This document shows, piece by piece, positions 20,818 through 29,543 of a stretch of DNA of 35,435 nt. The position numbers were made by a program, and so were the translations under genes. Under the pieces are notes generated by a model, which was not told where the DNA came from, did no database searches, and saw nothing but the letters and a program-made list of their open reading frames with translations. The stretch is from a virus, in IMG/VR virus record IMGVR_UViG_3300035698_004931, positions 1 through 35,435 of that record. One strand, 5' to 3'. Numbering within the stretch: the first letter of the stretch is position 1; the number at the start of each line of letters is the position of its first letter.

Positions 20818-23139
20818 TTAAGCCTTTCGCCGCATGGCGCGCTCTACTGCCGCGCCTATCTGCTGAGCGGTTTGTCTCTCAGAAATCATTACATTACCGC
20901 CCGTCTCATCTTTTAGGCTAACGGTTATATTAACATTGCTGCTCGTCTCTTGCGCCTGCATTACATCGGGCATTCTGGACAATGGAATAACAGCCTCCGG
21001 CCCTGATTCCCCTAATATAGTGTTAGTCGGTTGCGTTACGATTCCTCCGGTTGCCATAGGCAAAGGAGTAACCGCCCCGGCGCCGGATGATCCGCCGCCA
21101 AATAGATTACTTAATATTCCACCACCGCCCCCACTGCCGAAGCCCTTAATAACATCTATCATCGGCCCGACTATTAATTGACGAGTGAGAATGCGGTTAA
21201 TATCATTTAGTACTGAATCCGCCCACTGTTCAAAGCCAAAAGAGCCAGTTGAAAAGAACGTGGTGAATGTGTCCTCCATGCCTTTTACACTGTTCGTGAC
21301 AGCGTCCTCTACATCGGAGCCAACATCCTTAATGGCGTCCCTGTATTTGTCCAGGCCCTCTATGGCTCCCTCTGTCCAGGTTCGATGAATAGGCTTATTT
21401 AACTCTTCCTCTAAGTTTTGGATATCTCCAATGATGCTTTTTATATTTTTACTTTCCGCCGAATGCATGGAGAGGCCAATTTTACGAGAAATATTCAGGG
21501 CGTCTATGGAGGATGCAGCGTCTTTATATTCTTTGATTCCTTGTTTACGGGCGTCATTTAACAAAGTTAAATTATTCCGCTCTGTTATTAAGTCATCCAG
21601 GGTCTTGACCACTAATTCCCTGTGCGCCCGTTCTTCATTTACCTTTTTAATTTGAGCGGCTAATTCAGCCTGTGCAGTTATATTATTATAAATGGTTGTC
21701 GTCAGGCCCCGCAAAAGTTCCCCGGATTGCTTTGTTCCCATTAACCCGGATTCCCTCAGTTGCTTGGTAGCGTCTAATTCGGCCTGTAGGTGTCGATAGG
21801 CTTTATTTTGAATGTCCAAGGCAACGCCATTCTCTAAAACGAAATCAGTCTGACGCTGTAAGCCCATCGTGGATGACATTAAAGAATTCCTGTATTCATC
21901 CAGGCCCTTTATGGCTTTTTCCATAGCGGCCTTTTTCTTTTCTTTATCACTAAGACCGCCATCCCCTACATCATCCCAGTCGGGCTTATATCCATTCTCT
22001 TTCGCCCCGAATGCTTTAGCGGCGGCGCCTGCCTTTTCCTGCTCGAACAGTTTATTTATATCGTTGAATGAAACGCCCTCCCAAACGGACAACGCCCGGT
22101 TAGCGATTTGATCGTAGAATTCATTTATTCCTGTATAGAATTTAGGCAATAAGGACAGTACCCACCCTATGGACTCGCCTATATAAAGGAAAGACTTTCC
22201 AACGATTCGCCCGAACGATTCAGCCAATCCACTAGAAACAAGATCATTAAATAATTTAGTAAAGGATTTCGACAATTCTGCAAGCGACTGATTTATCCCA
22301 CTATTGGCGATTGTAGCGGACAGCCGAAAGATGGACGTATTGAACCGGGAGAATTCGGCAATAGTACCCATAGCCGCATCTTTCGCCCCCTTGCCAAAGC
22401 GTTCGTGCAGAACCTTTGCCATTTTAGGGAGCATGTCCGCTGCCGTGACCTGTCCCATTTCGAGCATTTTACCGAGTTCTCTGGTAGTCTTGCCCATCGC
22501 TTCCGCCGCAATATTAAAGGCGCCGGGGATACGTTCGCCCAATTGGCCCCGGAGTTCTTCGGCTTGCACCGTGCCCTTAGATATCATCTGCGTAATGGCT
22601 CGAATGGCTCCGCTTGTATCGTCAGCCGATAAACTGAGCGCTCTAGCGGCTTCAGAAACACCAATAAAGATATTCTTCATCCTATTGCCTTCTAAGGATG
22701 TCCCGCGCGCTGACGCTGTTAACTGTGCGTATGCTTTGGCCGTGGTGGCTAAGTCAAGGCCTAACGTCTCCACGGTTTCATCTATAAAGGACATGTGTAG
22801 GGCAGCGTCCGCCGCTGAATCAGAAACGGCTCTAATAGCAGTTGCCAACCGTTCCATTTTAAGACCTGCTTCAACTAGGGCTTTACCACTTAGCGCCACG
22901 CCAAAGACAGCAAAGGCGCCCGATAGTGAAAACAGAGCCTTACGCAATGTAGCAAAGACGGCCTTTAATTTAAGAAAGCCGCCCTTCATTCGCTTAAAGT
23001 GCTTTTGCGCCGAGTCCGCCATGCTCCGTAAATGCTTACGCGCAGCGGCAGATAATCCTTTTAAGGATAACTTGAACTCATCCGCGCCCTTTTTGGCTTT
23101 TTGGGAATCGATGAATAAGGCTATTCCTGTTTTAACCAT
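20818..23139 (-). CDS. tape measure protein
   Basis: The 773-residue protein has basic helical segments at the N-terminus (residues 1-60), a hydrophobic stretch (about 65-95, ALFSLSGAFAVFGVALSG), the conserved tape-measure core TQMISKGTVQAEELRGQLGE at about 185-205, coiled coils, and a glycine-rich C-terminal region (GFGSGGGGGILSNLFGGG). It sets tail length and passes into the host membrane during ejection. By the usual rule of about 0.15 nm per residue the tail would be near 115 nm. Its ATG overlaps the stop of the frameshifted chaperone gene by one base. Confidence 0.95.
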   Translation of the reverse strand: MVKTGIALFIDSQKAKKGADEFKLSLKGLSAAARKHLRSMADSAQKHFKRMKGGFLKLKAVFATLRKALFSLSGAFAVFGVALSGKALVEAGLKMERLATAIRAVSDSAADAALHMSFIDETVETLGLDLATTAKAYAQLTASARGTSLEGNRMKNIFIGVSEAARALSLSADDTSGAIRAITQMISKGTVQAEELRGQLGERIPGAFNIAAEAMGKTTRELGKMLEMGQVTAADMLPKMAKVLHERFGKGAKDAAMGTIAEFSRFNTSIFRLSATIANSGINQSLAELSKSFTKLFNDLVSSGLAESFGRIVGKSFLYIGESIGWVLSLLPKFYTGINEFYDQIANRALSVWEGVSFNDINKLFEQEKAGAAAKAFGAKENGYKPDWDDVGDGGLSDKEKKKAAMEKAIKGLDEYRNSLMSSTMGLQRQTDFVLENGVALDIQNKAYRHLQAELDATKQLRESGLMGTKQSGELLRGLTTTIYNNITAQAELAAQIKKVNEERAHRELVVKTLDDLITERNNLTLLNDARKQGIKEYKDAASSIDALNISRKIGLSMHSAESKNIKSIIGDIQNLEEELNKPIHRTWTEGAIEGLDKYRDAIKDVGSDVEDAVTNSVKGMEDTFTTFFSTGSFGFEQWADSVLNDINRILTRQLIVGPMIDVIKGFGSGGGGGILSNLFGGGSSGAGAVTPLPMATGGIVTQPTNTILGESGPEAVIPLSRMPDVMQAQETSSNVNITVSLKDETGGNVMISERQTAQQIGAAVERAMRRKA

Positions 23140-23977
23140 TATTTTTTACCCTTCGTCCCCATCATATCCAAGTAAGCCCGGTCTACCTGTTGCAAGATAC
23201 GACGATAGAACGCCCTATCTTCTATTACTATAATTTCTTCCTCATCCAAAAAAGAAGATATAGACTCGTAAGTTATCGCCCCTCTTCCAAAGCCGACGGG
23301 GCGCGAGTGGCTTAGTTCCCAAAAAGACCGCCAAAGGTCGCCATTATCTGGCTCTACCTCCGGCTTTTCCTCATCCGGGAGCCGTCCCTCCCATCCTTCC
23401 TTTTTTAATTCCTTGAACCATTCATCATCTGATAACTTGTCTCCCTCTTTTTTATGACCAAACTTGACGGAGTAAGTGAGACAAGCCGTTAGTTTTTTAC
23501 TATTTCCTCTTCCGCCGCTGCCTCATTGCCGAATAACTCTTCATCCTGGCATAGATCACAGATAAACAAAAGAAAGGCCTCATCATTGAACATGGCATTA
23601 TAACCAGATTCGACCGTGTAAGGGGCGTCCTTGGTCGTGGATGCTTCCTTAAATCCTGTCCAGGCATGCAAGCCAAACATCGCAACGGCCCGGATGTCTA
23701 TCTTATCGATATCGGTCAGCGTTAAGGCCCCGCGCCGAATGCGCTTTTTGTTCTTTAGGGCCTGATCCCGTAACCAGCGCCGATATGGTTCATTGGGCAG
23801 AAAGGATACTGTTACCGTGCCGCACTCTTTTTTAGCAACGGGGGACTCTTCCGCCCACTCATACCACCCGTCCGATAATCCATAAATATTACTTTCGTCC
23901 GCATGGAATATATGAACGGTGCGCTTTTCGGTGTAGTTCTTTTTCTGCTTAGTGGTTAGATCAATTAAGATAGACAT
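23139..23977 (-). CDS. tail assembly chaperone GT, -1 frameshift product, 279 aa
   Basis: The bases after the 162-residue chaperone gene hold an open frame of 117 residues (from LTACLTYSVK to DMMGTKGKK) without its own start. It is reached exactly by a -1 shift at AAAAAAC (23492-23498). The join is complement 23977-23492 then 23492-23139, with base 23492 read twice. The shift gives a fused G-T protein as in lambda gpG/gpGT, which guides tape measure and tube assembly. The T part is acidic and aromatic (DDEWFKELKKEGW, DLWRSFWEL). It ends where the tape measure gene begins, the normal layout. Confidence 0.85.
23489..23977 (-). CDS. tail assembly chaperone G, 162 aa
   Basis: The zero-frame product ends with VKN and a stop directly after the slippery site. 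The protein is soluble with basic and acidic patches; it has no catalytic motif. Position between the tail tube and tape measure genes, length, and the frameshift signal at its end identify it as the short tail chaperone. It should be made in excess over the frameshifted form. Confidence 0.85.
   Translation of the reverse strand: MSILIDLTTKQKKNYTEKRTVHIFHADESNIYGLSDGWYEWAEESPVAKKECGTVTVSFLPNEPYRRWLRDQALKNKKRIRRGALTLTDIDKIDIRAVAMFGLHAWTGFKEASTTKDAPYTVESGYNAMFNDEAFLLFICDLCQDEELFGNEAAAEEEIVKN
23492..23498 (-). promoter_or_regulatory. -1 programmed frameshift site (A AAA AAC)
   Basis: On the minus strand the codons are GTA AAA AAC TAA, so the heptamer A-AAA-AAC is in the correct phase for tandem -1 slippage, one codon before the zero-frame stop. 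After slippage the next codon is CTA and the frame stays open for 117 residues. A small H-type pseudoknot could form just downstream (ACGG with CCGT, CTTG with CAAG), but its stems are only 4 bases each. Confidence 0.85.
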
Positions 23978-23984
23978 TTGTTTT

Positions 23985-25160
23985 TTATACCTCTATTGCA
24001 TCGATTTGTAGGGTGTAATCATACCCGGTGTCTTTGTTAACAGGCGCGTCAAAATCCATCGGCAATACTACATCATCTTCTCCACCCGATGCATCTGGAC
24101 TGCCTGCGTTAAAGTATACCTTTGGAATTGTGAATACAAAGGCGTTTCCGTCAATATCAGTGACGCGCCAAGTAAGGATTACGGGCGTATGATCAACTAA
24201 CTTATTGTAGAGGGTATGATCTTCAAAATAGGCCTCTACAGAGCCGCTCTGTGTGAACTTGCCGCGCCCGATTCCGTTAGAATACTTGCTTCCCAATTGG
24301 GGGCGCTCACGTAGCCCGTTATCAATGGTAGAAACGATTCCTTTAAGAGGAATACCGATAGCCGCATTATCCATTAAGATAGTGCCAACATTAGCGGAGG
24401 CCGTAACCTGTTCATTCGTGCTCGCGTCAGCAATTGAGCCCGCTATGCTGGAATCTATCGGGACGCCTTGCTTACCTTGAATTTGAAAGACACCGTTTAA
24501 GATGCCGAGAGCGTTAAGATTGAGCGTCATTCCACCCACGACACAGCCGGGATAATAGATGTATTTGGTAATGTCGGTAAAGCCCTTTTGAATAAGATAG
24601 GAATGCTTTTCCACTCCATTTCTTATGTATTTTCCCGCAACTGTAAAGGGTGTTCCGGCGGCTTCGTCTACTAGACTAGAAGCGCCATTCGCTACGGTCA
24701 ACGCACCATCGGCGCGACCAGTAACTCGAAATAGCCCGTTATTTTCGGCGTTATAGGCGTCCTTTACATTAACCCACATATTGCGAGTGAACCCGGCTAA
24801 CTCTGTGAAGCCGTCCCCTGAATCCCTTATCTGTTGAGTAGCCGCATCGAATGAAACGGAAGCCGCTGTAACAGAAGCCGTAACAAAACTTGACCGCAAG
24901 GCGCCTTCTATCAACTTATCATAATCCCCGAAAATTAATTCATAGTTAATAGCGCCGCCACCGCTGGCCCCTAATTCAAGATTAGCGTTTACCTGTGCAT
25001 CCTTTCGGATGGTGTCTGTATTAGTGGTCTGCTTGATGTGGGCCAAACTCTCGCCGGAAAAAGGAATCTCTTCCATAGCAGGGGACGACGGCGTTTCCCC
25101 CCACGCGCTTTCTTCATATATCGCTAATTGTGTCTGGTCACTCTCGGCGTTGTTTCCCAT
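23985..25160 (-). CDS. major tail (tube) protein
   Basis: The 391-residue protein begins with a segment typical of phage tail tube proteins (QTQLAIYEESAWGETP, then EEIPFSGESLAH and TIRKDAQVNANLELG). It is strand-rich, has a GYDYTLQIDAIEV end, and lies directly before the chaperone genes. Tube proteins form stacked hexamers around the DNA channel. Its length is larger than many, with an Ala- and Thr-rich middle (residues 90-170) that may be an extra surface domain. Confidence 0.88.
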   Translation of the reverse strand: MGNNAESDQTQLAIYEESAWGETPSSPAMEEIPFSGESLAHIKQTTNTDTIRKDAQVNANLELGASGGGAINYELIFGDYDKLIEGALRSSFVTASVTAASVSFDAATQQIRDSGDGFTELAGFTRNMWVNVKDAYNAENNGLFRVTGRADGALTVANGASSLVDEAAGTPFTVAGKYIRNGVEKHSYLIQKGFTDITKYIYYPGCVVGGMTLNLNALGILNGVFQIQGKQGVPIDSSIAGSIADASTNEQVTASANVGTILMDNAAIGIPLKGIVSTIDNGLRERPQLGSKYSNGIGRGKFTQSGSVEAYFEDHTLYNKLVDHTPVILTWRVTDIDGNAFVFTIPKVYFNAGSPDASGGEDDVVLPMDFDAPVNKDTGYDYTLQIDAIEV

Positions 25161-25172
25161 GAGAATTACTCC

Positions 25173-25613
25173 TTATCGCGTATCCCTTATATAAGGGATA
25201 ACTACATTTATTTGAAACCACCCGCCCGGATCAATTCCTACTATGTCAGCATTCGGAGAAGTACCGGGGATGTTTCTTATTAAGCCGGAATTCACGCCGT
25301 TAATAGCAAATTGTCGAAATATACTTATAACAGCGTCGCTCATTTTCTCGGCAATGTCAGTACCCGTTTTAGCCCTTTGAAAGCATTGGATCGTTATCTG
25401 ACCGGTAGCCCGGTAAATCGCTTCTGATTGCATTGTTTTTTGTCGGGCGTCAGATTCATTGCGAGATATTCTTAGCCAAGCGGTGTTGCCCTTGGCGTAC
25501 CGTTGGGCGTCGTTCTCATATCCCTGATATGCTATCAACTCAGCGCGCCCTTGAATGGCCCACTGAGCCTTAAAAAAGGATTGTATTTCAGTAGTGGTAG
25601 CATAAATAGACAT
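25173..25613 (-). CDS. tail terminator-like protein
   Basis: The 146-residue protein has the length, order and pattern of phage tail terminators (DUF4128/gpU-like), which cap the tail tube at the head end: a helical N-terminus with YATTTEIQSFF, a central strand-rich part, and a C-terminal IVGIDPGGWFQINVVIPY. It stands between the HK97 gp10-like gene and the tube gene. Its last codons contain a 20-base palindrome. The family assignment rests on pattern and order rather than on a catalytic motif. Confidence 0.75.
   Translation of the reverse strand: MSIYATTTEIQSFFKAQWAIQGRAELIAYQGYENDAQRYAKGNTAWLRISRNESDARQKTMQSEAIYRATGQITIQCFQRAKTGTDIAEKMSDAVISIFRQFAINGVNSGLIRNIPGTSPNADIVGIDPGGWFQINVVIPYIRDTR
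25181..25200. repeat. perfect 20-base palindrome
   Basis: TATCCCTTATATAAGGGATA reads the same on both strands and covers the last codons of the tail terminator gene, just before the tube gene. It could form a hairpin in the mRNA or be a binding site. No U-tract follows, so it is not a classical terminator. Confidence 0.8.
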
Positions 25614-25619
25614 GGTAGT

Positions 25620-26108
25620 TTATCCTAAAATTGCATCCAATGTAGAATCGACGTCTGCTTCAACTTCGGCCAACGCTAAATTGAGCATCCCATGTGCGGC
25701 CTGCTGTGAGTGGCCCTCTTCCAGCGGCTTGGCGTATGGCAAATTATTAAACACATACCATAAAGCATAAGCGCGCTGATGATCTAAGAAGTTTCTTTTC
25801 TTTTGTTCGGCTAATATATCAACTGAGTTAGGCTCATCCGATGCACTGGGAGGGGCGCCCGGATCATCCGGGATGGCATCCTGAGACAGCCCCCACGATG
25901 CACGAAAGCGCCCCGTTCTAACGGGAGAGAGAAAGTTAACAGCGGCAAATAAATCGTATACAACCTTTTGGACAGCAGAGCCGAAATTAATATCTAAGTT
26001 TTTGGCTAATTGCTTTAAGTCAGCATCGAACCGCTTAATAGTACGGGTCTTTGTTGACCGCATAAACTTAACACGCTTACGCCCTGCGCCCTTCTCTGCT
26101 TTTGCCAT
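25620..26108 (-). CDS. HK97 gp10-like tail completion protein
   Basis: This 162-residue protein matches the HK97 gp10 family in layout: a basic N-terminus, VRTGRFRASWGLS at about residue 63-75, and YAKPLEEGHSQQAAHGML at about 125-142. The family joins the neck to the tail. It overlaps the start of the previous connector gene by one base. Confidence 0.85.
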   Translation of the reverse strand: MAKAEKGAGRKRVKFMRSTKTRTIKRFDADLKQLAKNLDINFGSAVQKVVYDLFAAVNFLSPVRTGRFRASWGLSQDAIPDDPGAPPSASDEPNSVDILAEQKKRNFLDHQRAYALWYVFNNLPYAKPLEEGHSQQAAHGMLNLALAEVEADVDSTLDAILG

Positions 26109-26473
26109 TATCCCGCTCTCAATACTAAGATGTATAGAACTACCTTGGCCCCGGAAGGGCCAACAGCCTGAATGGAATCAACGAAAAACGTATCACCCCC
26201 TATTAATAGCCTGTCCCCCTGCCGTGGTGTAAAGAGCAGAGCCTTAGCGTCCAATAAGAAGCGCGCATCGCCTTTTTCAACTAATGTGCCCTCAATAAAA
26301 GCCTGCTTGGTCTTCGTGCGTACTCCACGGATTGAATATGTTGTATCCGTGGCCGATTGGGTTCTATCAGTGGGGTCGTAATTGGATGCGGCAACTTGGG
26401 TGTACGAAAAAGTACCACCGTACTTTTTAATGAGCCGAGAAGCCGTCTTTAACATTCCGTCATAAAATCCCAT
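26108..26473 (-). CDS. head-tail connector (stopper-like) protein
   Basis: A 121-residue strand-rich protein containing FTPRQGDRLLIGGDTFFVDSI, the pattern of head-tail joining proteins of the SPP1 gp16/HK97 gp7 type. It stands between the adaptor-like gene and the gp10-like gene, as expected for a stopper. An AAGGGC ribosome binding site precedes the start. Confidence 0.75.
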   Translation of the reverse strand: MGFYDGMLKTASRLIKKYGGTFSYTQVAASNYDPTDRTQSATDTTYSIRGVRTKTKQAFIEGTLVEKGDARFLLDAKALLFTPRQGDRLLIGGDTFFVDSIQAVGPSGAKVVLYILVLRAG

Positions 26474-26475
26474 GA

Positions 26476-26994
26476 TTAAGCCCTTACTGTTCTGTTTTCA
26501 TTTTCGAGCAGACCGCTTAAGAGGGCGTCTACCCCTTCAAATACGGTCTCCGTGGAAGCATCCGCAAAATACGAAGTTGATATAACGTCCACCTCCTCCG
26601 ATTTAACACGGCCTCCGTGGGCCTGATCTTCAAATATATCGTCGCCGTCTGCTATCCTCATAGCAATCTCACATTGAGCACGTTGCATACGGCGCGGAAT
26701 AGTTGTGCTAGGGACATCTAACCCGTCCTCATCCTGCACGTTGTAACGGGGCCAATCTAACGATTGGGTTTGAACGGTTTTAGAACCCTTCCAGCGTTTC
26801 CTATACTTCCGATCAAGCGCATACGCCGCTTGCCGTAAAATAACATCCCGCCGATTGGCGCTAAGGCCGAGATACGCCGCCGCTTTGGTATCATACTCTG
26901 AATAAACAGAGTCCAAAAACGCCGACGCATCCGCGCTCGTTATATAGGAATCGGCCCCCGCCACCACTGCGCCCGTTTCAACGATTAGAGCCAT
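26476..26994 (-). CDS. head-tail adaptor (DnaT-like domain family)
   Basis: The 172-residue protein has the family start (VETGAVVAGADSYITSADA) and a helical core with LRQAAYALDRKYRKRWKG, SLDWPR and a PRRMQRAQCEIAMR helix. Databases often label this family as DnaT-like, but its position before the stopper shows it is the connector that binds the portal. I see no sign of a replication role. Confidence 0.85.
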   Translation of the reverse strand: MALIVETGAVVAGADSYITSADASAFLDSVYSEYDTKAAAYLGLSANRRDVILRQAAYALDRKYRKRWKGSKTVQTQSLDWPRYNVQDEDGLDVPSTTIPRRMQRAQCEIAMRIADGDDIFEDQAHGGRVKSEEVDVISTSYFADASTETVFEGVDALLSGLLENENRTVRA

Positions 26995-26996
26995 TA

Positions 26997-27158
26997 TTAG
27001 TTACCTGCGGGCGTGTTGGGCTGTGCAACATTCAGCACTTTGGCTTGTGATCCGGTAGCGGAAAAGTTCTTATCCGTGTTTTCTCCGGCTTGCTTAGTTA
27101 CCCCAACCGGGGTAATCGTAGGGTTTTTTTCTGGAATTTCAGTGGTAGCAATAACCAT
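26997..27158 (-). CDS. small hypothetical protein, 53 aa
   Basis: A short frame with a good GGAGATAATAAG ribosome binding site that fills the gap between the 66-residue gene and the adaptor gene, ending 2 bases before the latter. The sequence is rich in Thr, Pro, Asn and Ala (ATTEIPEKNPTITPVGV, then VAQPNTPAGN) and probably disordered. It may be a head decoration or a linker peptide; the function is unknown. Confidence 0.6.
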   Translation of the reverse strand: MVIATTEIPEKNPTITPVGVTKQAGENTDKNFSATGSQAKVLNVAQPNTPAGN

Positions 27159-27172
27159 CTTATTATCTCCAA

Positions 27173-27373
27173 TTATCCGATAGTCTGCTTAAGGAACGTA
27201 TCCAACATATTCTTTTTAGTCCCTTTAAGCCCTAGCCCGTATCTTTCGCGGGCTACCTTTACAAGAGCCGCCTTTGTTAAAGCGGCCCATCGTTCCCGGC
27301 GCTGCTCGTCTGTCTCCGTGCTTCGCCGTCCCATTTGTGAGCCGTTCGTGAAATCCTCAAGTATCTGCGCCAT
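27173..27373 (-). CDS. small protein with SAP/Rho-N-like helical motif, 66 aa
   Basis: The basic C-terminal half (LVKVARERYGLGLKGTKKNM followed by LDTFLK) resembles the helix-extended loop-helix fold of SAP, LEM and Rho N-terminal domains, which bind nucleic acid or proteins. Such small proteins are frequent next to head genes in tailed phages. Its N-terminal half is polar. The gene is separated by 15 bases from the KpsC-like gene. Confidence 0.55.
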   Translation of the reverse strand: MAQILEDFTNGSQMGRRSTETDEQRRERWAALTKAALVKVARERYGLGLKGTKKNMLDTFLKQTIG

Positions 27374-27388
27374 TCATGGCCTGTCCCG

Positions 27389-28507
27389 TCACATTGAAGC
27401 GTGTATGCATCGGCCTACTAATAATTCTTTGGCTTCGCGTATATTGGCTTTAATGCCCTTATCCGTTAAGTACTCAACCAATCCGGGAGGCTCCATGCGG
27501 AGGAAGTGATCCCGCCTAGCGCTGATTGCATCGGCCAAGGCCGGATTTGCAATTTCTCGAATTACGTCGGCGGGAGTTTGACCGCTCTTGACATTCCAAT
27601 CAGTCAGAGCGTCTGATAAGGTCTCCCATGTGCTGGCATATTCATAATCTGCCTCTACCGCTGGGACATCTACCGGGGATGCTAACCCGTTATCAATTAA
27701 ATGCATAAATGGCAAGCCCGCCCTTAATTCGTTCACACTCCATTGACAATAAGCCAAATCATGCGCCCATTGTTGCCTATCGGGATGCTGTGGCGTTTCA
27801 ATTTGCTCTAAGTCACGGCATGCCAACGGATCAGCCTTCGTTTTTCCTTGTGTAAATGCCGAAACCCCGTGCAGCAAGGCTTCAACAACCATATTAGAAT
27901 CATACGTTACAACCGCCCACGCGCCCTCTAAGTCTTCCCTAAAACTACGGTTCGATATAAGGCACCCTTTGGGTAAGGCCCCGTGGCTCTTATCCCGTGG
28001 ATGTGGGCGAAGCACAATTTCTCTGCCTGTTATCTTCTTAAGCCGTTCGATTGCCAAGGTAAACCAAGGCTGTCGTGAGTGCCCGTCCCAAGTATCAACG
28101 TGTTGATGTGCAAGTAGAATGTGTCCCTCTTTGTTGTCTTGCCACGGGCGAAGTTTTATTTTTAACTTAGACCAACGATCACCCGGCATACTGCCTATTT
28201 GATCACCATAGGCATGTAGGCCGTTTCTCGTCATTGCGAAATATGAACCGGGCGCCCATCCACGCCGTAGAAATCCATCTGAGATAGATAAGGATGGTTT
28301 CCCGGTTGCTATTTGATCTCTATGAATCTGCGCTATGGTGTGATTCCACCCAACCGTAAGCACGATGTCAGCAGGCTCGTATTCTTTGTAGGCCCCAAAG
28401 TAACGCCATCCAATAGAACAGCCGTTTTCGGAGAGCCAACTAGTAAACTGCCTTAAGAGTGCATCGCTACGGCTTGGCGGGCCGGGTGAAAAAACAAGAA
28501 CGCGCAT
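27389..28507 (-). CDS. KpsC-like glycosyltransferase-fold protein, 372 aa
   Basis: The order of motifs resembles the KpsC family of beta-Kdo transferases: LTVGWNH (about residue 50), SISDGFLRR (about 78-86), a GLHAYGD segment followed by DRWSKL (about 120-125), ILLAHQH (about 133), LRPHPRDKSHG (about 165-175), TYDSNMVVEALLHGVSAF (about 203-220). KpsC enzymes add Kdo to a lipid in capsule synthesis. Here the gene lies between head genes and is much shorter than bacterial KpsC repeats. It may glycosylate the capsid or alter surface sugars; both are guesses. A paralogue of the first half is at 10396-10866. A TGAGGAG site precedes the start. Confidence 0.6.
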   Translation of the reverse strand: MRVLVFSPGPPSRSDALLRQFTSWLSENGCSIGWRYFGAYKEYEPADIVLTVGWNHTIAQIHRDQIATGKPSLSISDGFLRRGWAPGSYFAMTRNGLHAYGDQIGSMPGDRWSKLKIKLRPWQDNKEGHILLAHQHVDTWDGHSRQPWFTLAIERLKKITGREIVLRPHPRDKSHGALPKGCLISNRSFREDLEGAWAVVTYDSNMVVEALLHGVSAFTQGKTKADPLACRDLEQIETPQHPDRQQWAHDLAYCQWSVNELRAGLPFMHLIDNGLASPVDVPAVEADYEYASTWETLSDALTDWNVKSGQTPADVIREIANPALADAISARRDHFLRMEPPGLVEYLTDKGIKANIREAKELLVGRCIHASM

Positions 28508-28525
28508 TCAGTTTCTCCTCAGTGC

Positions 28526-29518
28526 TTATGCGGCTTTAACGTTAAGCATTACTCCAAGACAATCCTTGTCACTTGTTACGACTTGCTCCCAATTGGCGGA
28601 AGCCGCAAGGGTGGCGGCAGTCGGATTGACTCCGGCGGTGGTCTTGTAACTGTAACCACGTAGGCCCATGTTATAGGCATACTCGCCTTGCCAACGAATG
28701 ACCAAGTTAGCCAGACCGGAAACAGGGGCGAGAATAGCGTCGCGCTCTTCAGATTCGATGATTTGCATCGCATCTTCAGTCAGACCGAGCACATGGTAAG
28801 TGTCATCGGCGGCAGAAGATGGAGAGTTCAACGAAACCAGAGAATCACTATCTGAAATGATAGTCGGTTTGCCCAGCGTCGGGGTGATACCTTCCGCTAC
28901 GGCCATATCCGCAACATTCACGATCTTATCAGTCAAAGCCTGACCAACTAAATCATAATAAATGTTGGAATGCATAACCCAACAAACGATTCTTGAGGCT
29001 CTGTCGCCCATAAGGGCCATAGTTTCGAGTAACTTTTTGTGAGTAATAGTGGTAGTGGCATAGTTTTTGACGAGAGCAGCGTTGCTCTTAGTCGCTGCCA
29101 CAGCGGAAGTAATCGCGGTGTTGAGATAATCAACAGCAATCGCCGCGCCTGCCTGCTCGCCGAGAATATAAGAGAGTTCTTCGGGCGACTGGGCAATCTT
29201 TCGGAAAGAATCTTTTGTAGCCGCGACAGGGCCAATCATGCGGTTGCACTTAACGTTAACGTGCTCGCCCTGAGATAGCGCCTTGTCGGCCACGACCGCA
29301 ACCGATGAAGGATCACGCCGGGTAATCAAGGAGGCAATGTTCTTCATGAAGGTTGTTTTCTCGTATTCGCCCCGGATTTGGCGGGGTATAATACGAATCG
29401 CGTTTCGAGAGGCCGCATTAAACACGTTAGCATTTTGCAGCAAAACCTCTGTAAGTCCCGTAAAGTATTCTAAATCATAAATGGTGAAATTGTCTATAGT
29501 TCCTGCTGAACTAGCCAT
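28526..29518 (-). CDS. major capsid protein
   Basis: The 330-residue protein follows the scaffold gene and has the composition of a capsid protein, with few cysteines and alternating helix and strand. Features are SRNAIRIIPRQIRGEYEKTTF near residue 38-58, a helix with EQAGAAIAVDYLNTAI near 120, a CWVMHSNIYYDL strand-helix near 183, and TLGKPTIISDSDSL near 215. This pattern matches a family of HK97-fold major capsid proteins common in metagenomic siphophages. It should be the most abundant protein. AAGAGGTAAGAAC precedes the start. Confidence 0.88.
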   Translation of the reverse strand: MASSAGTIDNFTIYDLEYFTGLTEVLLQNANVFNAASRNAIRIIPRQIRGEYEKTTFMKNIASLITRRDPSSVAVVADKALSQGEHVNVKCNRMIGPVAATKDSFRKIAQSPEELSYILGEQAGAAIAVDYLNTAITSAVAATKSNAALVKNYATTTITHKKLLETMALMGDRASRIVCWVMHSNIYYDLVGQALTDKIVNVADMAVAEGITPTLGKPTIISDSDSLVSLNSPSSAADDTYHVLGLTEDAMQIIESEERDAILAPVSGLANLVIRWQGEYAYNMGLRGYSYKTTAGVNPTAATLAASANWEQVVTSDKDCLGVMLNVKAA

Positions 29519-29543
29519 CTGTTCTTACCTCTTTGCTTTGGAT

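Noticed and set aside
22304-23233. Plus-strand frame of 309 residues opposite the tape measure gene
   Set aside because: It is the antisense shadow of the tape measure gene, has no ribosome binding site and no protein-like motifs; the minus strand has clear tape measure features.
23500-23685. Minus-strand frame of 61 residues within the chaperone gene
   Set aside because: Cys/Arg/Pro-rich and in a different frame; it has no ribosome binding site and does not join the frameshift extension.
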